Assembly (NCBI RefSeq): GCF_024679095.1
Contig: NC_066522.1
Location: 9,507,614 to 9,571,613, forward strand
Origin: Eriocheir sinensis
Lineage: Eukaryota; Arthropoda; Malacostraca; Decapoda; Varunidae
Reading direction: 5' to 3'
DNA length: 64,000 bases
The notes under the pieces are model-generated. The model searched no databases and was not told where the DNA came from. It saw only the letters and a list, made by a program, of their open reading frames with translations. How positions within the stretch are numbered: the stretch's first letter is position 1; each line of letters begins with the position of its first letter. Both the position numbers and the translations under genes were made by a program. Of this stretch, positions 29,540-47,062 are shown piece by piece.

Positions 29540-29720
29540 GATGGACTGAAACGTTAACAGCAGTCCCTCAAGGAAGAATGCCGGGCGTAATGGATGATAT
29601 AAAAGTGCGTTCCATTGTCAACTGTAGATAATACAAATCAAACTAGCTACACGTAATATCTTAAATATCTAATGAAAAGACAAAAGACGATGTGGATAGC
29701 AATCAGTACTGTCACGCACA
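29540..29720 (+). pseudogene. Possible highly decayed LINE RT fragment
   Basis: One plus frame reads TAVPQG near 29560, then, after a short gap, a TAGATAATACAAA stretch that resembles a mutated ADDTK codon run, then ISNEK and DDVDSNQ. That is the order of the VPQG, FADDTK and following segments of CR1-like RTs. Stops interrupt it and most intervening residues are missing. The match is weak and could be chance. Confidence 0.3.
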
Positions 29721-31089
29721 CTACTCACATGGGAAGCTTTATGATCACATTTATGTAGTTTACGAAAGCTTAGTGTAAGTAAAATCATTTCCACCTCCAA
29801 TTTCTGCAGCAATGTGAGTGGTCGTTATCAATAGCTATTCATGTGATGCAACATACCATTGAACCATACCTTGGTCTCATCCGAGGAGCAGCCTGGACGA
29901 TGGATGACGACTGATGGAGCAGATAAACCGCGATTATCACACTCAATCACCACCGCGACGCACACACACCAGCCATGATCACTCGGCTACCACGGCTTCC
30001 CCCTCCCGTCACCCCCCCCGCCCTCCACCTCACCCCCAAGCTGCCGAGGAGGTGCTGACGTTGCCATTTCTCAGAGCGTCATTTCACAGTTGCGTCACTA
30101 GTCAATTGTTCGATGGTTCGTGTTTCCTGCTTCGAGGGTATGAACAGTGAAGCGTTATGACTTTCAAGCGGAATGATAATTAAAGTCAAATGTGGGTGAT
30201 GTTTACTGCAACGTCGCCAATCAATAAAGACATGAGCATTATCGTTGTGTCAAGCAAGCGGCGCGTCTTATCCTACATCCCTATGGTGGGCACAAGTTGA
30301 CGAAAATAAGAAAAAATACATATATATGAAAAAAAAATAAGGACGTATGCTACAAATGAAAAAAACATGTAAACGGAGAGAAGTTGAAACGTGAGGGGAA
30401 GGAGAATGCAACGGATGGGGGGAAAGGGGAAAGAGGACTGCAGTGTAAAGAAAAAATATATAGAAGGAAATTAGGGTATAGGAATTCACGACGGAAGGAA
30501 ACGAAGAAAAATAATTATAACGAACGCGACAATAATTTATATAAAAAAAAAAAATCAGACAACGTTCCGAGGGGCTCCGTCTCCCCCATCTTTACACTGA
30601 CTAGAGATAATTTTACTTTGCGGTGTAGTAGTGGAGGGAGTGATGGTGATGGTGGTAGTAGTGGTGGTGGCGCTGGTAGTCATGGATTGTTCTCTTGTCT
30701 CCTTAGTGCATAATTATATTGAGATGCTAAAAATCATGGTTTTACTGATCTTGCTAAAAACAAACGGAGAAGTACCGAACAATATCGTTATGAAAAGAAG
30801 AATATATTAATGAGAACCATGATGAAAAAAATATATATACCGAAAAGAATGCAGATATGCTGAACATACATCTAAATTCGAAAACATGCAGATGATTATA
30901 TACATGTGACGAAAAGAAAACGGAGAGGAAAAAATAAGTGAGCAATAGCCTAAAAGGGGAGAGGACGATAAAGAATACTATATACACGAGGAATTCACAT
31001 GTGAGAAAATTGATTGATTAGAAGAATAAATTATAATTGGTCATTAAATATAAACAAAGGGAAAGAAAATGAGAAGGTACGAAAGAAGA
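29721..31089. other. Unique DNA, no gene
   Basis: Mixed composition with a C9 run near 30012 and GGT/AGT triplets near 30622-30682. No supported feature. Confidence 0.45.
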
Positions 31090-31724
31090 AAAAGATTGGT
31101 TGAGGAAGGGGAAGAGGAGGAGGAGTAGGAGATGGAAGAAAATGAGGAGAGAGAAGAAAATAGTAGGTTGAGGAAAAGAAAGAGGAGGAAGTAGAAGAGG
31201 AGGAGGAGGAGGAGGAAACGGAAGTCGGCATATAATCAGAAGAGGTAGTTTCCTCCACTTTCTTCTTCTCTTTCTTTCCCTTTTTCCTACCCACCCATCC
31301 TCATCAGCCAAGTTTTCCTCCTCCTCCTCCTCCTCCTCCTCCTCCTCCTCCTCCTCCTCTTCCTCCCCCTACTCCATCTTCTCTTAATCTGCTGCTCCTC
31401 TCCTTTTAAGCGATACTTACACGTCTTTACCTTCTTTCCAATTACCTGAGATCCCAAGTTTCCCTAAGTACGGCTCAATCTCATCTCAAGGGTGAAACAG
31501 ATCCTTCTCCTCCCACTTCATTTCTTTTACCTCTTCCTTCTGTTTCATCTCATTTACCTTCTCCTTCTCCTTCATCTGCACCTCCTCAAACTCCTTCATC
31601 ATCATTTCATTCTCCTCTTCCTCCTTCTCCTCCTCCTCCTCCTTCTTCTCCTCCTTCTCCACTGCTTCTTCTTTCTCCTTCTCCTCCTCAGCAACACCTG
31701 TGCTAAATGATAGGAAAACGAGGA
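31090..31724. repeat. GGA-rich then CTC/CTT-rich blocks
   Basis: Purine-rich GGA/GAA to about 31220, then (CTC)n at 31315-31366 and a CTT/CTC block at 31500-31690. The two blocks are complementary in type. Frames here are Glu/Lys or Leu/Ser strings. Confidence 0.8.
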
Positions 31725-31787
<63 letters not shown>

Positions 31788-31846
31788 TCATTCTGTGAAA
31801 TGTGGTTAGGATCGTTCAGTTTTATTTATTTATTTATTTATTTACT
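31725..31846. repeat. (AC)30 and (TTTA)6
   Basis: AC run at 31725-31784 and TTTA run at 31822-31846. Confidence 0.96.
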
Positions 31847-31933
31847 AGTTTTATTCCTTAATCCATATTTCTATTGTTATATACCAGTCCAATATACTTA
31901 ATATATACCAACTGGTTTTGGTTAAGTTTTTAT

Positions 31934-32673
<740 letters not shown>

Positions 32674-32761
<88 letters not shown>
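32674..32761. repeat. (TC)44 microsatellite
   Basis: Perfect run. Confidence 0.98.
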
Positions 32762-32763
<2 letters not shown>

Positions 32764-32834
32764 GCTGAATGAATATAATGGTCTCATTTTTCCCCGGAGT
32801 AGAGTACCTCTGTAGACACATGAGGTGGTTTGTC

Positions 32835-33022
<188 letters not shown>

Positions 33023-33039
33023 GCTGAGCGTAAAACTAC

Positions 33040-33250
33040 CACCAGGGAAGGTGAGGGTTATTTTTTCTGCTGACATATGAGCTACTGTCCTCCCCTTGGG
33101 CGAGGCGGATGGGGTGCGGTGTGTGAGGACACCGATGCACTCACAGAGCCGTGAATATAGAGCTCTAAGATCAAAATTACGAGAGTAATGGCTGGTGATA
33201 GCTAATCCTGCATGTGATCGAACCACGAGTGAATTACATACCCCTCCCCT
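33040..33250 (+). mobile_element. tRNA-derived SINE, family B, headless copy
   Basis: Body homologous to the SINE-B pair at 40534-41050 read on their sense strand. Matching words in order are GGxTATTTT...CTGCTGAC, CCCCTTG, GATGGGGTGCG, GTGTGTGAGG and TGATC...GTGAATTACA. The tRNA-like head is absent, so the copy is 5'-truncated. Its 3' end runs within a few bases into (CA)36. Confidence 0.7.
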
Positions 33251-33253
33251 CCG

Positions 33254-33254
<1 letters not shown>

Positions 33255-33326
<72 letters not shown>
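33255..33326. repeat. (CA)36 microsatellite at a SINE-B 3' end
   Basis: Perfect run directly downstream of the SINE-B body. Confidence 0.98.
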
Positions 33327-34992
<1,666 letters not shown>

Positions 34993-35030
34993 CACACACA
35001 CACACACACACACACATACACACACACACA
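34993..35030. repeat. (CA)n microsatellite
   Basis: CA run with one TA variant near 35017. Confidence 0.95.
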
Positions 35031-35404
35031 TTGGCAGTCCGGAGGGTGATGTATGAGGAAATGAAAACTCAACATATGACCACGATAAACACAAAGCCTT
35101 TACACACGAGCGAAAGAAAACGGGGAATGGACGCGTGTATGACTGTAATAAACAAAGTACACAACAACATGCGCGTCCATTGTCCTGTTTTTTTTTTGTG
35201 TGTGTGTGTTCCAAATGGTAAACGTTTGTGTCTCATGGTATCATATTCCATTTTTTTATTATCCTTACGCGCCATTCGTCTCTAGTGTACTCATATTTTG
35301 GGGGCAAGATGGTGTAGAAGGCGGTGGAAGAAGATTTGGTAGTGGTAGTGATATATATTTTTAATAGTAGCAGGAGTAATATTTGTAGTGTGTATTTGTG
35401 TTTG
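35031..35404. other. Unique DNA, no gene
   Basis: Open frames are short and lack domains. Confidence 0.45.
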
Positions 35405-35490
35405 CGCTCTAGACTCGCCATCGCTAGCATCCCCGAATTAACTTGGATCAACTGGGTGATGTATCCCTGTGTACGGCTTACATCACCCAC
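35405..35490 (-). mobile_element. Possible SINE-B remnant
   Basis: GACTCGCCATCGCTAGCA differs at one base from GACTCGCCATCGCCAGCA of SINE-B copy 1. It is followed at similar spacing by CTGGGTG and a TCACCCACACAC word that aligns to TCACACACCACACAC. The rest is too diverged to follow. Confidence 0.4.
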
Positions 35491-35542
35491 ACACACAAAA
35501 AAAAAAAAAAAAACTATATCTGCTGCGTGGATCTCTCTCTCT

Positions 35543-35545
<3 letters not shown>

Positions 35546-35610
<65 letters not shown>

Positions 35611-35705
35611 AACAAACAAACAAACGAACAAACAAACAAACAAACAAAAAGCACACATATGTACACACACATAAAATATACCTCAAAAACAACAGCAACA
35701 ATAAC

Positions 35706-35776
<71 letters not shown>

Positions 35777-35794
35777 ACACAAACAAACAAACAA
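35546..35794. repeat. (AC)31(AAAC)n...(AC)36(AAAC)n double compound tract
   Basis: AC at 35546-35608 then AAAC to about 35649. After a short spacer, AC at 35708-35780 then AAAC to about 35794. The same AC-then-AAAC order occurs twice, suggesting duplication of the compound unit. Confidence 0.95.
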
Positions 35795-37418
<1,624 letters not shown>

Positions 37419-37558
37419 TTTTTAATCAATTTTTCGGTCCCTTTCTCTTTCCCCTTCAGTCTTCCCGCTTTCACTGAACCTCGTCTCGTTTTTAATCAGT
37501 TTTTCGGTCCCTTTTTTTTTCCCCTACAGTCTTCCCGCTTTCACTGAACCTCTTCTCA
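37419..37558. repeat. 70-bp unit in two tandem copies
   Basis: TTTTTAATCA at 37419 and 37489, followed in both by TTTTTCGGTCCC and CAGTCTTCCCGCTTTCACTG at constant 70-bp spacing. High identity points to recent duplication. Confidence 0.93.
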
Positions 37559-37806
37559 CAGTCCAACCCTCCTTTCCTTTCGTTTCATCTACCCGTCTCC
37601 TTCCTTTCCCTTATTCTTTCTTTAACACATTTCTCGCTCACCACGTCTCTCATTGTATATATTGTTTTCCCACAAACTTTTTCTTCCTCGCCCCAAAACC
37701 GACCAGAAAAGATAAACACCCTGGTGGCACGATCCTTTCACACACACAAAAATATATTCAAACAAATACTATACACAAACACGGACATACACACAAAAAA
37801 ACTAGC

Positions 37807-38652
<846 letters not shown>

Positions 38653-38917
38653 GGGCCGCTTTCACAGTCGTTTTGTTTGTTTTCATTGTTACCAATATCG
38701 GCGATCGCCGCTATAGTATTTCCACGTAAAACTGGCCGCTGGGGTAGTGGCGGCTGCGGGGTTAGCCTGGCCCCGCACCTTGCCACACACTCTCAACACC
38801 TCTCGCTTCCTTTGCAGCCGATACTACCCCATAGGCTAGTTTCACGCGGAAAACTATAGCGTCGATCGTCGCCATTGGTAACGATCAAAACAAACAAAAT
38901 GACTGTGAAAGCGGCCA
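38653..38917. mobile_element. MITE-like element with long terminal inverted repeats
   Basis: The left arm (about 38653-38757) and the reverse complement of the right arm (about 38813-38917) match over about 105 bp. Both carry GGCCGCTTTCACAGTC, TTTTGTTTGTTTT, GTTACCAAT, GCTATAGT and GGGGTAGT in the same order. A loop of about 55 bp joins them. The element is flanked by TTA on each side (38650-38652 and 38918-38920), consistent with a 3-bp target-site duplication. GGCC-type ends, a TTA duplication and non-coding length fit a PIF/Harbinger-type MITE. That class assignment is inference. Confidence 0.8.
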
Positions 38918-38920
38918 TTA

Positions 38921-40483
38921 CTCCCTCCTTCCCTCTTTCTTCCTTCCTCCTTATCTTTCCCAATCCCTTCCATCCTCCTTCCGGTCTGGCATCCCTCTCA
39001 TCCTCCCTAATTCCTACTTCCCTTCCCTTCTTCAGTGCTCTACATCCCCACTTTCCGGGCTTTCCTCCAGGCTTCATCTTTTCTTTTCACGTAGTTTTTT
39101 CTCTGGCCCCCAAATCCTCTCCCAGAAGAGCCTGAATACTGGAATCCTCTTTTATGGGTTTACTTGATACGTTCCCCTCCTTCCGAGTACCTTACAAGAT
39201 CTGCTGGAGCACGCGAGATGCCTGAAGAGAACTGGCTGGGAGAGGTTGGAGTGTATATAATGTCAGGGTAACTGGCATGTTCAAAAGGAACGACAACATA
39301 CCCTCTACACTTATTTTTTCTGTAAGGGAAATTTAGACCAAGCATACAAGTGTTTGGTGAGAGCTTTAGTGACCTTGACCGCGGGATGCCAGTTAATCAC
39401 AGCCAGAGTTCATGAGATATTACTAGCTTAGGCAGACAGATCGATATGGACAGCAGCAGCTTTGAAGGAGTTTTCAAACGTTTATACATAAAAAAAAAAC
39501 AAGCGTACACAACACAAATAAGCAAAAAACGGTCAAGGTATAACATTACAGAAATGGTGAATTCGAAAAAAACGGGCAACAAGAACTATTTAAGTGAATT
39601 AATAACTAAACTGATCAATTAATTGAAATGTGTACTAGACATAGTATAATATATGAAGAGAAAAATTACAAAGATATATCAAGCGTTAACATGAATTTAT
39701 TTTTGTTTGCATACAGCCACAGACGTTTAGGACTTTACCGATAAAATTACACACACACACACACACACACACAGGTAATCAGAAAGTTATTAGAGACTCA
39801 AAGGTAACGTCACACTCAAAGCTATCACTCCACATCCCATGAAGGCCGAGCCGGGCATCAATGTGTTTTGGCGCCACAAAGGCCATGACGGACTTTGCGC
39901 TGCGCTGATCAGATGGAAAATTAATGTTGTGTTTTTCTGCTTGATGTGTGGCGAATTCGATAAATGTTCCTATTGTTGGTTGTTGATGTTGGTGTGATTA
40001 AGCATCTCCCTGCTTTAAATATTCATTGACTTATTGTTGTGCTACTTACTGTTAACTCATTTACTTATTTCACTTCCCTGTTAATGTATTTTTTCGCTCT
40101 TTTTAGCAGAGAAAAAGATGCATACACAGTTCATTACACACATCCCAGCCCTCTTTTATACACGTGTACATTTACTTGTACTTCAGAATTTTTATATTGT
40201 TCGATTTATAATTTCTTTTCTTGAAAGCAGAGTGAAAAAGAAGAGTGAAGAGGCGATTCCATTAGTTCGTTTTCCTTTCCCTCACACCGCAGTGAGGGGG
40301 GACGGGAGCATTTCGTTTAAGCCCTGAATACCGAATCTATTACGATTTTGGGAGATTTTCAGCGAAAGAAGGAAAAAAATAGTCCCCGAGATAAAAGAAA
40401 AGAATGGGACACGGAACGGTTCTGGAATACTTACAACGAGGAGGAGGAGGGGGTGGAGGAGGAGGGAATTCTGTGGTGAGTCA

Positions 40484-40486
<3 letters not shown>
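38921..40486. other. Unique DNA, no gene
   Basis: Pyrimidine-rich to about 39120, then mixed. Contains (AC)12 at 39749-39773 and a GGA patch at 40440-40465. No coding or RNA feature supported. Confidence 0.5.

Positions 40487-40533
<47 letters not shown>
40487..40533. repeat. (TG)23 microsatellite at a SINE-B 3' end
   Basis: On the minus strand this is (AC)n directly following the GTGGTGAATT end of SINE-B copy 1. Confidence 0.97.
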
Positions 40534-40536
<3 letters not shown>

Positions 40537-40793
40537 TCACCACGGCCTGATCACGAGCTGGACTCGCCATCGCCAGCAAGTACCTTCCCGACAAGAGCAA
40601 GGATTATTATTGTCGATATCTGGGTGCTTCTGGGACCTCACACACCACACACTCCATCCCACTTGCTCAAGGGGGAACAGTAACCGCTCTTTGTCAACGG
40701 AAAAATCCCGGTCTGGGCATTGCTCGAAACTCCGCCTGCCAGGCCGCGAAGCCTGAAAGCGCAGAGCTAACCAACTGAGCTATCGAACCGGTC
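40534..40793 (-). mobile_element. tRNA-derived SINE, family B, copy 1
   Basis: On the minus strand the head has an A box TAGCTCAGTTGG (complement of 40771-40782) and a degenerate B-box region GTTTCGAGCA (complement of 40721-40730). The body, with CCGTTGACAAAGAGCGGTTA and GATGGAGTGTGTGG, is closely related to copy 2. The element ends GTGGTGAATT and passes into (AC)n. The head folds like a tRNA in box order, but body and tail make a free tRNA gene unlikely. Confidence 0.85.
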
Positions 40794-40803
40794 TGTGTGT
40801 GTG

Positions 40804-41050
40804 TTTCACCACGGCCTGATCACGAGTTGGACTCGCAATCGCCAGCAAGTACCCTTCCGATTAGAGCAGTATCATTAGTCAATCTCTGGATACTGCCAGG
40901 CCCTCACACACCACGCACCCCATCTCCCTTGCTCAAGGGGGGACATTAACCGCTCTTAGTCAGCGGAAAATACCCGGCCTGAGAGGGGCTCGAACCACGC
41001 CGCAAGGCCTGGCATCACAGCGCTTTAACCGACTGAGCTACCGGAGCGGT
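40804..41050 (-). mobile_element. tRNA-derived SINE, family B, copy 2
   Basis: On the minus strand: A box TAGCTCAGTCGG (complement of 41029-41040), B box GTGGTTCGAGCC (complement of 40987-40998), then CCGCTGACTAAGAGCGGTTA, GATGGGGTGCGTGG, GCTGGCGATTGCGAGTCC and GTGGTGAAAC. It is followed by a short (AC)n and then the head of copy 1, so the two copies are tandem in the same direction. Confidence 0.85.
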
Positions 41051-41056
41051 GTGTTT

Positions 41057-41058
<2 letters not shown>

Positions 41059-41105
<47 letters not shown>
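41059..41105. repeat. (GT)23 microsatellite upstream of the SINE-B pair
   Basis: On the minus strand this (AC)n precedes the head of copy 2, as would the tail of a further, lost SINE-B unit. Confidence 0.95.
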
Positions 41106-41107
<2 letters not shown>

Positions 41108-41292
41108 CTTGCAAGTTTGCGTTGCTTCAATGCGGCGATTCGCTAAGCAACCTTCAATTTTTTTCTGCCCCTATATTTACTTTTTTACCATTCCTTCGAG
41201 TATACCCAATTCTCTGTTATAGTTCTTTTCTTCCCTTCTTTTCTCTTCTGTTTGACCCTTTTTTATGTTTCATTATGCCTCTCGCTCTTCCC

Positions 41293-41295
<3 letters not shown>

Positions 41296-41377
<82 letters not shown>
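41296..41377. repeat. (TC)41 microsatellite
   Basis: Perfect run. Confidence 0.98.
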
Positions 41378-41380
<3 letters not shown>

Positions 41381-41720
41381 TTTTCTTACTTCCTACCCTA
41401 TCTTCTCCCTCCTTTCTCCCATCGCTGTCTCGTCATCTATCCGCTCTCTTTCATCTCCTCCCATCCTTCCTCTACTCGTGAGAAAGTGCCAAAACAAAAT
41501 ATCCAATCTAACCTGAGAGGATTAGGATGGTGTAGGAGGAGGAGGAGGAGGAAGAAAACATTGATGACAAAGGAAGAGAAAAACTGACCAGGAAGAAGAG
41601 GAGGACAAGAAGAAGGAGATGCAGATGAAAGAAGATGAGAACGTTTACGAAACTCTCCCTTTAAACGTATCTTCCCCTTAGTTTCTATTTTTTTCGTTCT
41701 TCGCCTTTCTTATTTTTGCT
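41378..41720. other. Unique DNA with GGA/GAA patch
   Basis: Purine-rich at 41535-41640. No gene. Confidence 0.5.
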
Positions 41721-41724
41721 GTTG

Positions 41725-41782
<58 letters not shown>

Positions 41783-41808
41783 CATTATTATTATTTATAT
41801 TATTATTA
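41721..41808. repeat. (TTA)n microsatellite
   Basis: Starts as GTT triplets and has one ATC variant near 41782. Confidence 0.95.
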
Positions 41809-41952
41809 ATATTCTTTATTTCTGCTTCTTACTCTTCTTCTGCTTCTTCTTTTCTCCCTTTACCTCTTTTTCCTCCATTTTCTCCTTCAACATCATCAGT
41901 TTTTTTTCTTCTACTTTACCTCCTTCAGGTTACTCCTCCTTCTCTTCCTCCT

Positions 41953-43305
41953 TCTATAAACTATTGGCGCACGGTATCTCGGGTAACATTCACAATTGGC
42001 TTGTGGACTGGCTCTCTGAGCGGAAACAGAGTAGTTCTAAACGGTGTTACATCTAACTGGCTCGACGTCAGAAGCGGCGTACCTCAAGGATCAGTGCTTG
42101 ACCCCATGCTCTTCTTAATTTATGTTAATGATATCGATGATGGGCTCACTTGCAAAGTATCAAAATTTGCTGATGACACAAAAATTGCTAGTAAAGTAAC
42201 TGCGACACTCGACGAAATAGCTTTACAATCAGATCTAGATCGACCTACACGTTGGGCCAATCAATGGCAAATGAAATTTAACGTTGACAAATGTAAAGTG
42301 TTGCACATCGGAAAAAATAACAATCGCGTTCGGTACGTAATGAATGGCAAACAACTTTCTGCAGTAAATAAAGAAAAGGATCTTGGAATCACTATATCAA
42401 GCGATTTAAAGCCCGGTCAGCATTGTTCAGAGGTAGTTAAAACTGCAAACAAATTGGTTGGCCTCATCGGACGAGTCTTTAATAATAAATCGGAAAAAAA
42501 GTAATATTAAAACTGTATAATTCGTTGGTTCGACGTCCAGAGAGTACCGTGTACAGTAACTGTACAGTTTTGGTCCCCCTATTACAGAAAAGACAGAAAA
42601 GTTGGAACGGGTTCAACGAAGAGTAACAAAGATGATTCCTAGGTTGAGAAATTATCATATGAACAAAGGCTTAAAGAAGTAAATTTATTCAGCCTGTCAA
42701 AACGAAGAATGCGAGGTGATCTAATAGAAGTGTTTAAAATGTTTAAAGGATTCAGTGATATTAATGCGGAAGATTACTTTACAATTGATCGATCAAATAG
42801 AATAAGAAGAAATCACAATTTGAAGATAAGTGGTAAAAGATTCTCGTCGCACGAAGCTAAACACTTCTGCTTCAATCGAGTTGTTAATGTTTGGAACTCT
42901 CTACCCTGTAATGTCATTGATAGTACAACAGTTACGGCCTTCAAGAATAGATTAGACAAGTATTTTGAATCCAACCAGCACCTAAGATATTCTCATTGTC
43001 GTAATAACGTTAAGTTCTTTCGAATACTGGTGTCTTTGTCCGTTTTTATCGTCCGGTTAGTGGTAGCAGTAATGATAGTTCTTTCCGCTTGCCTACATAA
43101 ATTCCATGCAGTTTTTCCATGCTGCATGGTTCTTTTTCCTTTCCTGCCAGCTTTGGCTGGAGGGATGGGGGGGTGGTGAGGAGCCTTCGCCTTTGCTGTC
43201 CTTCATCTTCCACCTTTGATTAGATAGTTAGTGTAGCTTGTCACAAACAGCCTCGTAAGGACCAGCAGGTCTGCTGTTGTTTGTTCTTCATTTGTGTTTC
43301 TTTGT

Positions 43306-43312
<7 letters not shown>
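41953..43312 (+). pseudogene. CR1-like LINE fragment A (RT C-terminal half plus 3' UTR)
   Basis: A 5'-truncated, frameshifted LINE copy. The first frame gives ISGNIHNWLVDWLSERKQ. After a shift the main frame gives [25 protein letters not shown] (RT block 5), KFADDTK (catalytic Asp pair), QMKFNVDKCKVLHIG and EKDLGITISSDL. After further shifts near 42500 it continues with LERVQRRVTKMIP, KRRMRGDLIEVFKMFKG, then FFNRVVN-like FCFNRVVNVWNSLP and FKNRLDKYF, the typical CR1 C-terminus. Coding ends near 43000. The 3' UTR includes CCAGCAGGTCTGCTG and a TTTGTTCTT-like tail, then CTC repeats. The endonuclease and first RT blocks are missing. Confidence 0.9.

Positions 43313-44119
<807 letters not shown>

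Positions 44120-44196
<77 letters not shown>
44120..44196. repeat. (CT)38 microsatellite
   Basis: Perfect run. Confidence 0.98.
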
Positions 44197-45485
<1,289 letters not shown>

Positions 45486-45571
<86 letters not shown>

Positions 45572-45775
45572 GGACTATAAAACGAGAAGTGGTGCAATAT
45601 TGTGGTGATGGGTCATGGCGGTGGTGGTGATGGTGGTGCTGGAGGAGGAGGAGGAGGAGGAGGAGGAGGAGGAAAAGAAAAAGAAAAAGAAAAAGAAGAA
45701 GAAGAAGAAAATGATGATGATGATGAAAAAGAAGAGGAAAAAGAAGAAGAAGAAGAAGAAGAAGAAAAAGAATAA
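45486..45775. repeat. (TC)41 then GGT/GGA/GAA/GAT mosaic
   Basis: TC to 45568, GGT near 45617-45640, GGA to 45672, then GAA/AAAGAA with GATGAT to 45775. This is a switch from polypyrimidine to polypurine on one strand. Confidence 0.93.
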
Positions 45776-46189
45776 AAGAAGAGGAAAGAAGATGATGTTG
45801 ATGAAAAAAGAAGAAAAAGAAAAAAGAAGAGAAAAAAGAGAGAGGACGAAAGATAGACGAAGGAAAATGAGGGAGGGAGCAAAAAGTAATAACGGAATGA
45901 AGGAACTCGGCGAAGTAGATAATGACCCAATAAAGAGGAGGAAAAAGAAGCATAAACATAACAAGGGGAGAGGGAGAGGGAAGGAAAGACATGAAACAGG
46001 AGGAGAATGAGGGCGAGACAGAGATGCAGGAAAACAAAACGCGTCAGAAATAAATGAAGGGAAATAATGCAAGATAATACGAGTGAGTATGGTAAAGGGA
46101 AAAATGATAAGAGGACAATTAGCAGGTAATGATATGAAGGTCTGCTGAATGCTCTTGTATATTGAAGCAAATTAGTAATGGATGGGTTT
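45776..46189. other. Purine-rich DNA, no gene
   Basis: A/G-rich with GATGATGTTGATG near 45790. No feature supported. Confidence 0.5.
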
Positions 46190-46400
46190 AGATGTGTAAT
46201 GTTTGCAGTAGTAGTGTGTTGTCAGGGTATGGTGTGTAGTGTGGTGTGGCGTGAAAGGTTATAGTGTTATAGTATTGAGATGCATTGGTATGATGTATGT
46301 TGTGGTGATGCGTAACGTGGTATGGTGATGGGGTACAGTGTGTTGTGGGGTTGCTGTGTTGTGGCGGGAGTGTTCTGGTCTGCTTGGGTCTGCCGGGGTC
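46190..46400. repeat. G/T-rich degenerate repeat
   Basis: About 200 bp with very few C on plus and recurring TGGTGTG, GGTATGGTG and GTGTTGTGG words. No fixed period is evident. Confidence 0.55.
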
Positions 46401-46735
46401 AAAACAAGTATATAGAGTGTGGAATGGGATGAGCTGCTTTTGTTTTGTTTCCAGCTGTGCTTTCTCACCATTTCCTCCTCCCCCCCTGCTCCTCCTCTTC
46501 GCCGTTTCCTCTTTTTGCTCATATTTTTTTTTTATTTCCCATCTCCTGCCTTCCTTCCATACTCCTTTTCCCTCTTTGAGTGATCTTATATTCTCCCTGC
46601 TGCTACTTTGCTCTTTTTTCCTTCTCATTTTCCTTCTCTACTCTTTTCTTACTAATCTCTTTTTTATCTTTCGTCTCTTTCACTACCACATTCCTTCCCA
46701 TCTTTCCTATAAGTATTTATATAATCACCACATTA
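46401..46735. other. Pyrimidine-rich DNA, no gene
   Basis: C/T-rich from about 46440. Confidence 0.5.
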
Positions 46736-47062
46736 AAAGCATGCAACATGCCGGTAGAACTCTACAAGGCAGCTCCTGTAAACCTAACCCCACATAACTT
46801 TACTATCCATGAAATTATCTAACCTTTTCTTGAATGTATCTATCGTATTAGCACTCACAGCATGACTGCCAAGCCTGTTCCACTCATCCATAACTCTACT
46901 GGTAAACCAATTCTTACCCATGTCTTTGTTGAATCTGGATTTATCCAATTTAAAGGCATTTAAATGTTAAAGTCTTTATCCTTAATTAACAAACTTCTCA
47001 ACCCGTGATTTTTTTTTCAACCTCCTCTGCAAACATTCTAACATCTTGGCGTCCATCCTATA
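46736..47062 (-). pseudogene. CR1-like LINE fragment C (C-terminus plus 3' UTR)
   Basis: On the minus strand the sequence reads MDAKMLECLQRRL, then after interruptions LDKSRFNKDMGKNWFTSRV, MDEWNRLGSHAV and TIDTFKKRLDNFMDSK, ending at a stop after MWG. The order basic helix, conserved Trp, FKxRLD matches the C-terminal end of CR1-like ORF2 (compare VVNVWNSLP...FKNRLDKYF in fragment A). It is followed by GGAGCTGCCTTGTAGAG and CTACCGGCATGTTGCA, the tail also seen at 3215-3277. The catalytic region is absent. Confidence 0.82.

Noticed and set aside
40721..41040. Possible tRNA genes on the minus strand
   Set aside because: A and B boxes are present, but two copies share a non-tRNA body and an (AC)n tail, so they are SINEs. 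The acceptor stem does not pair convincingly.
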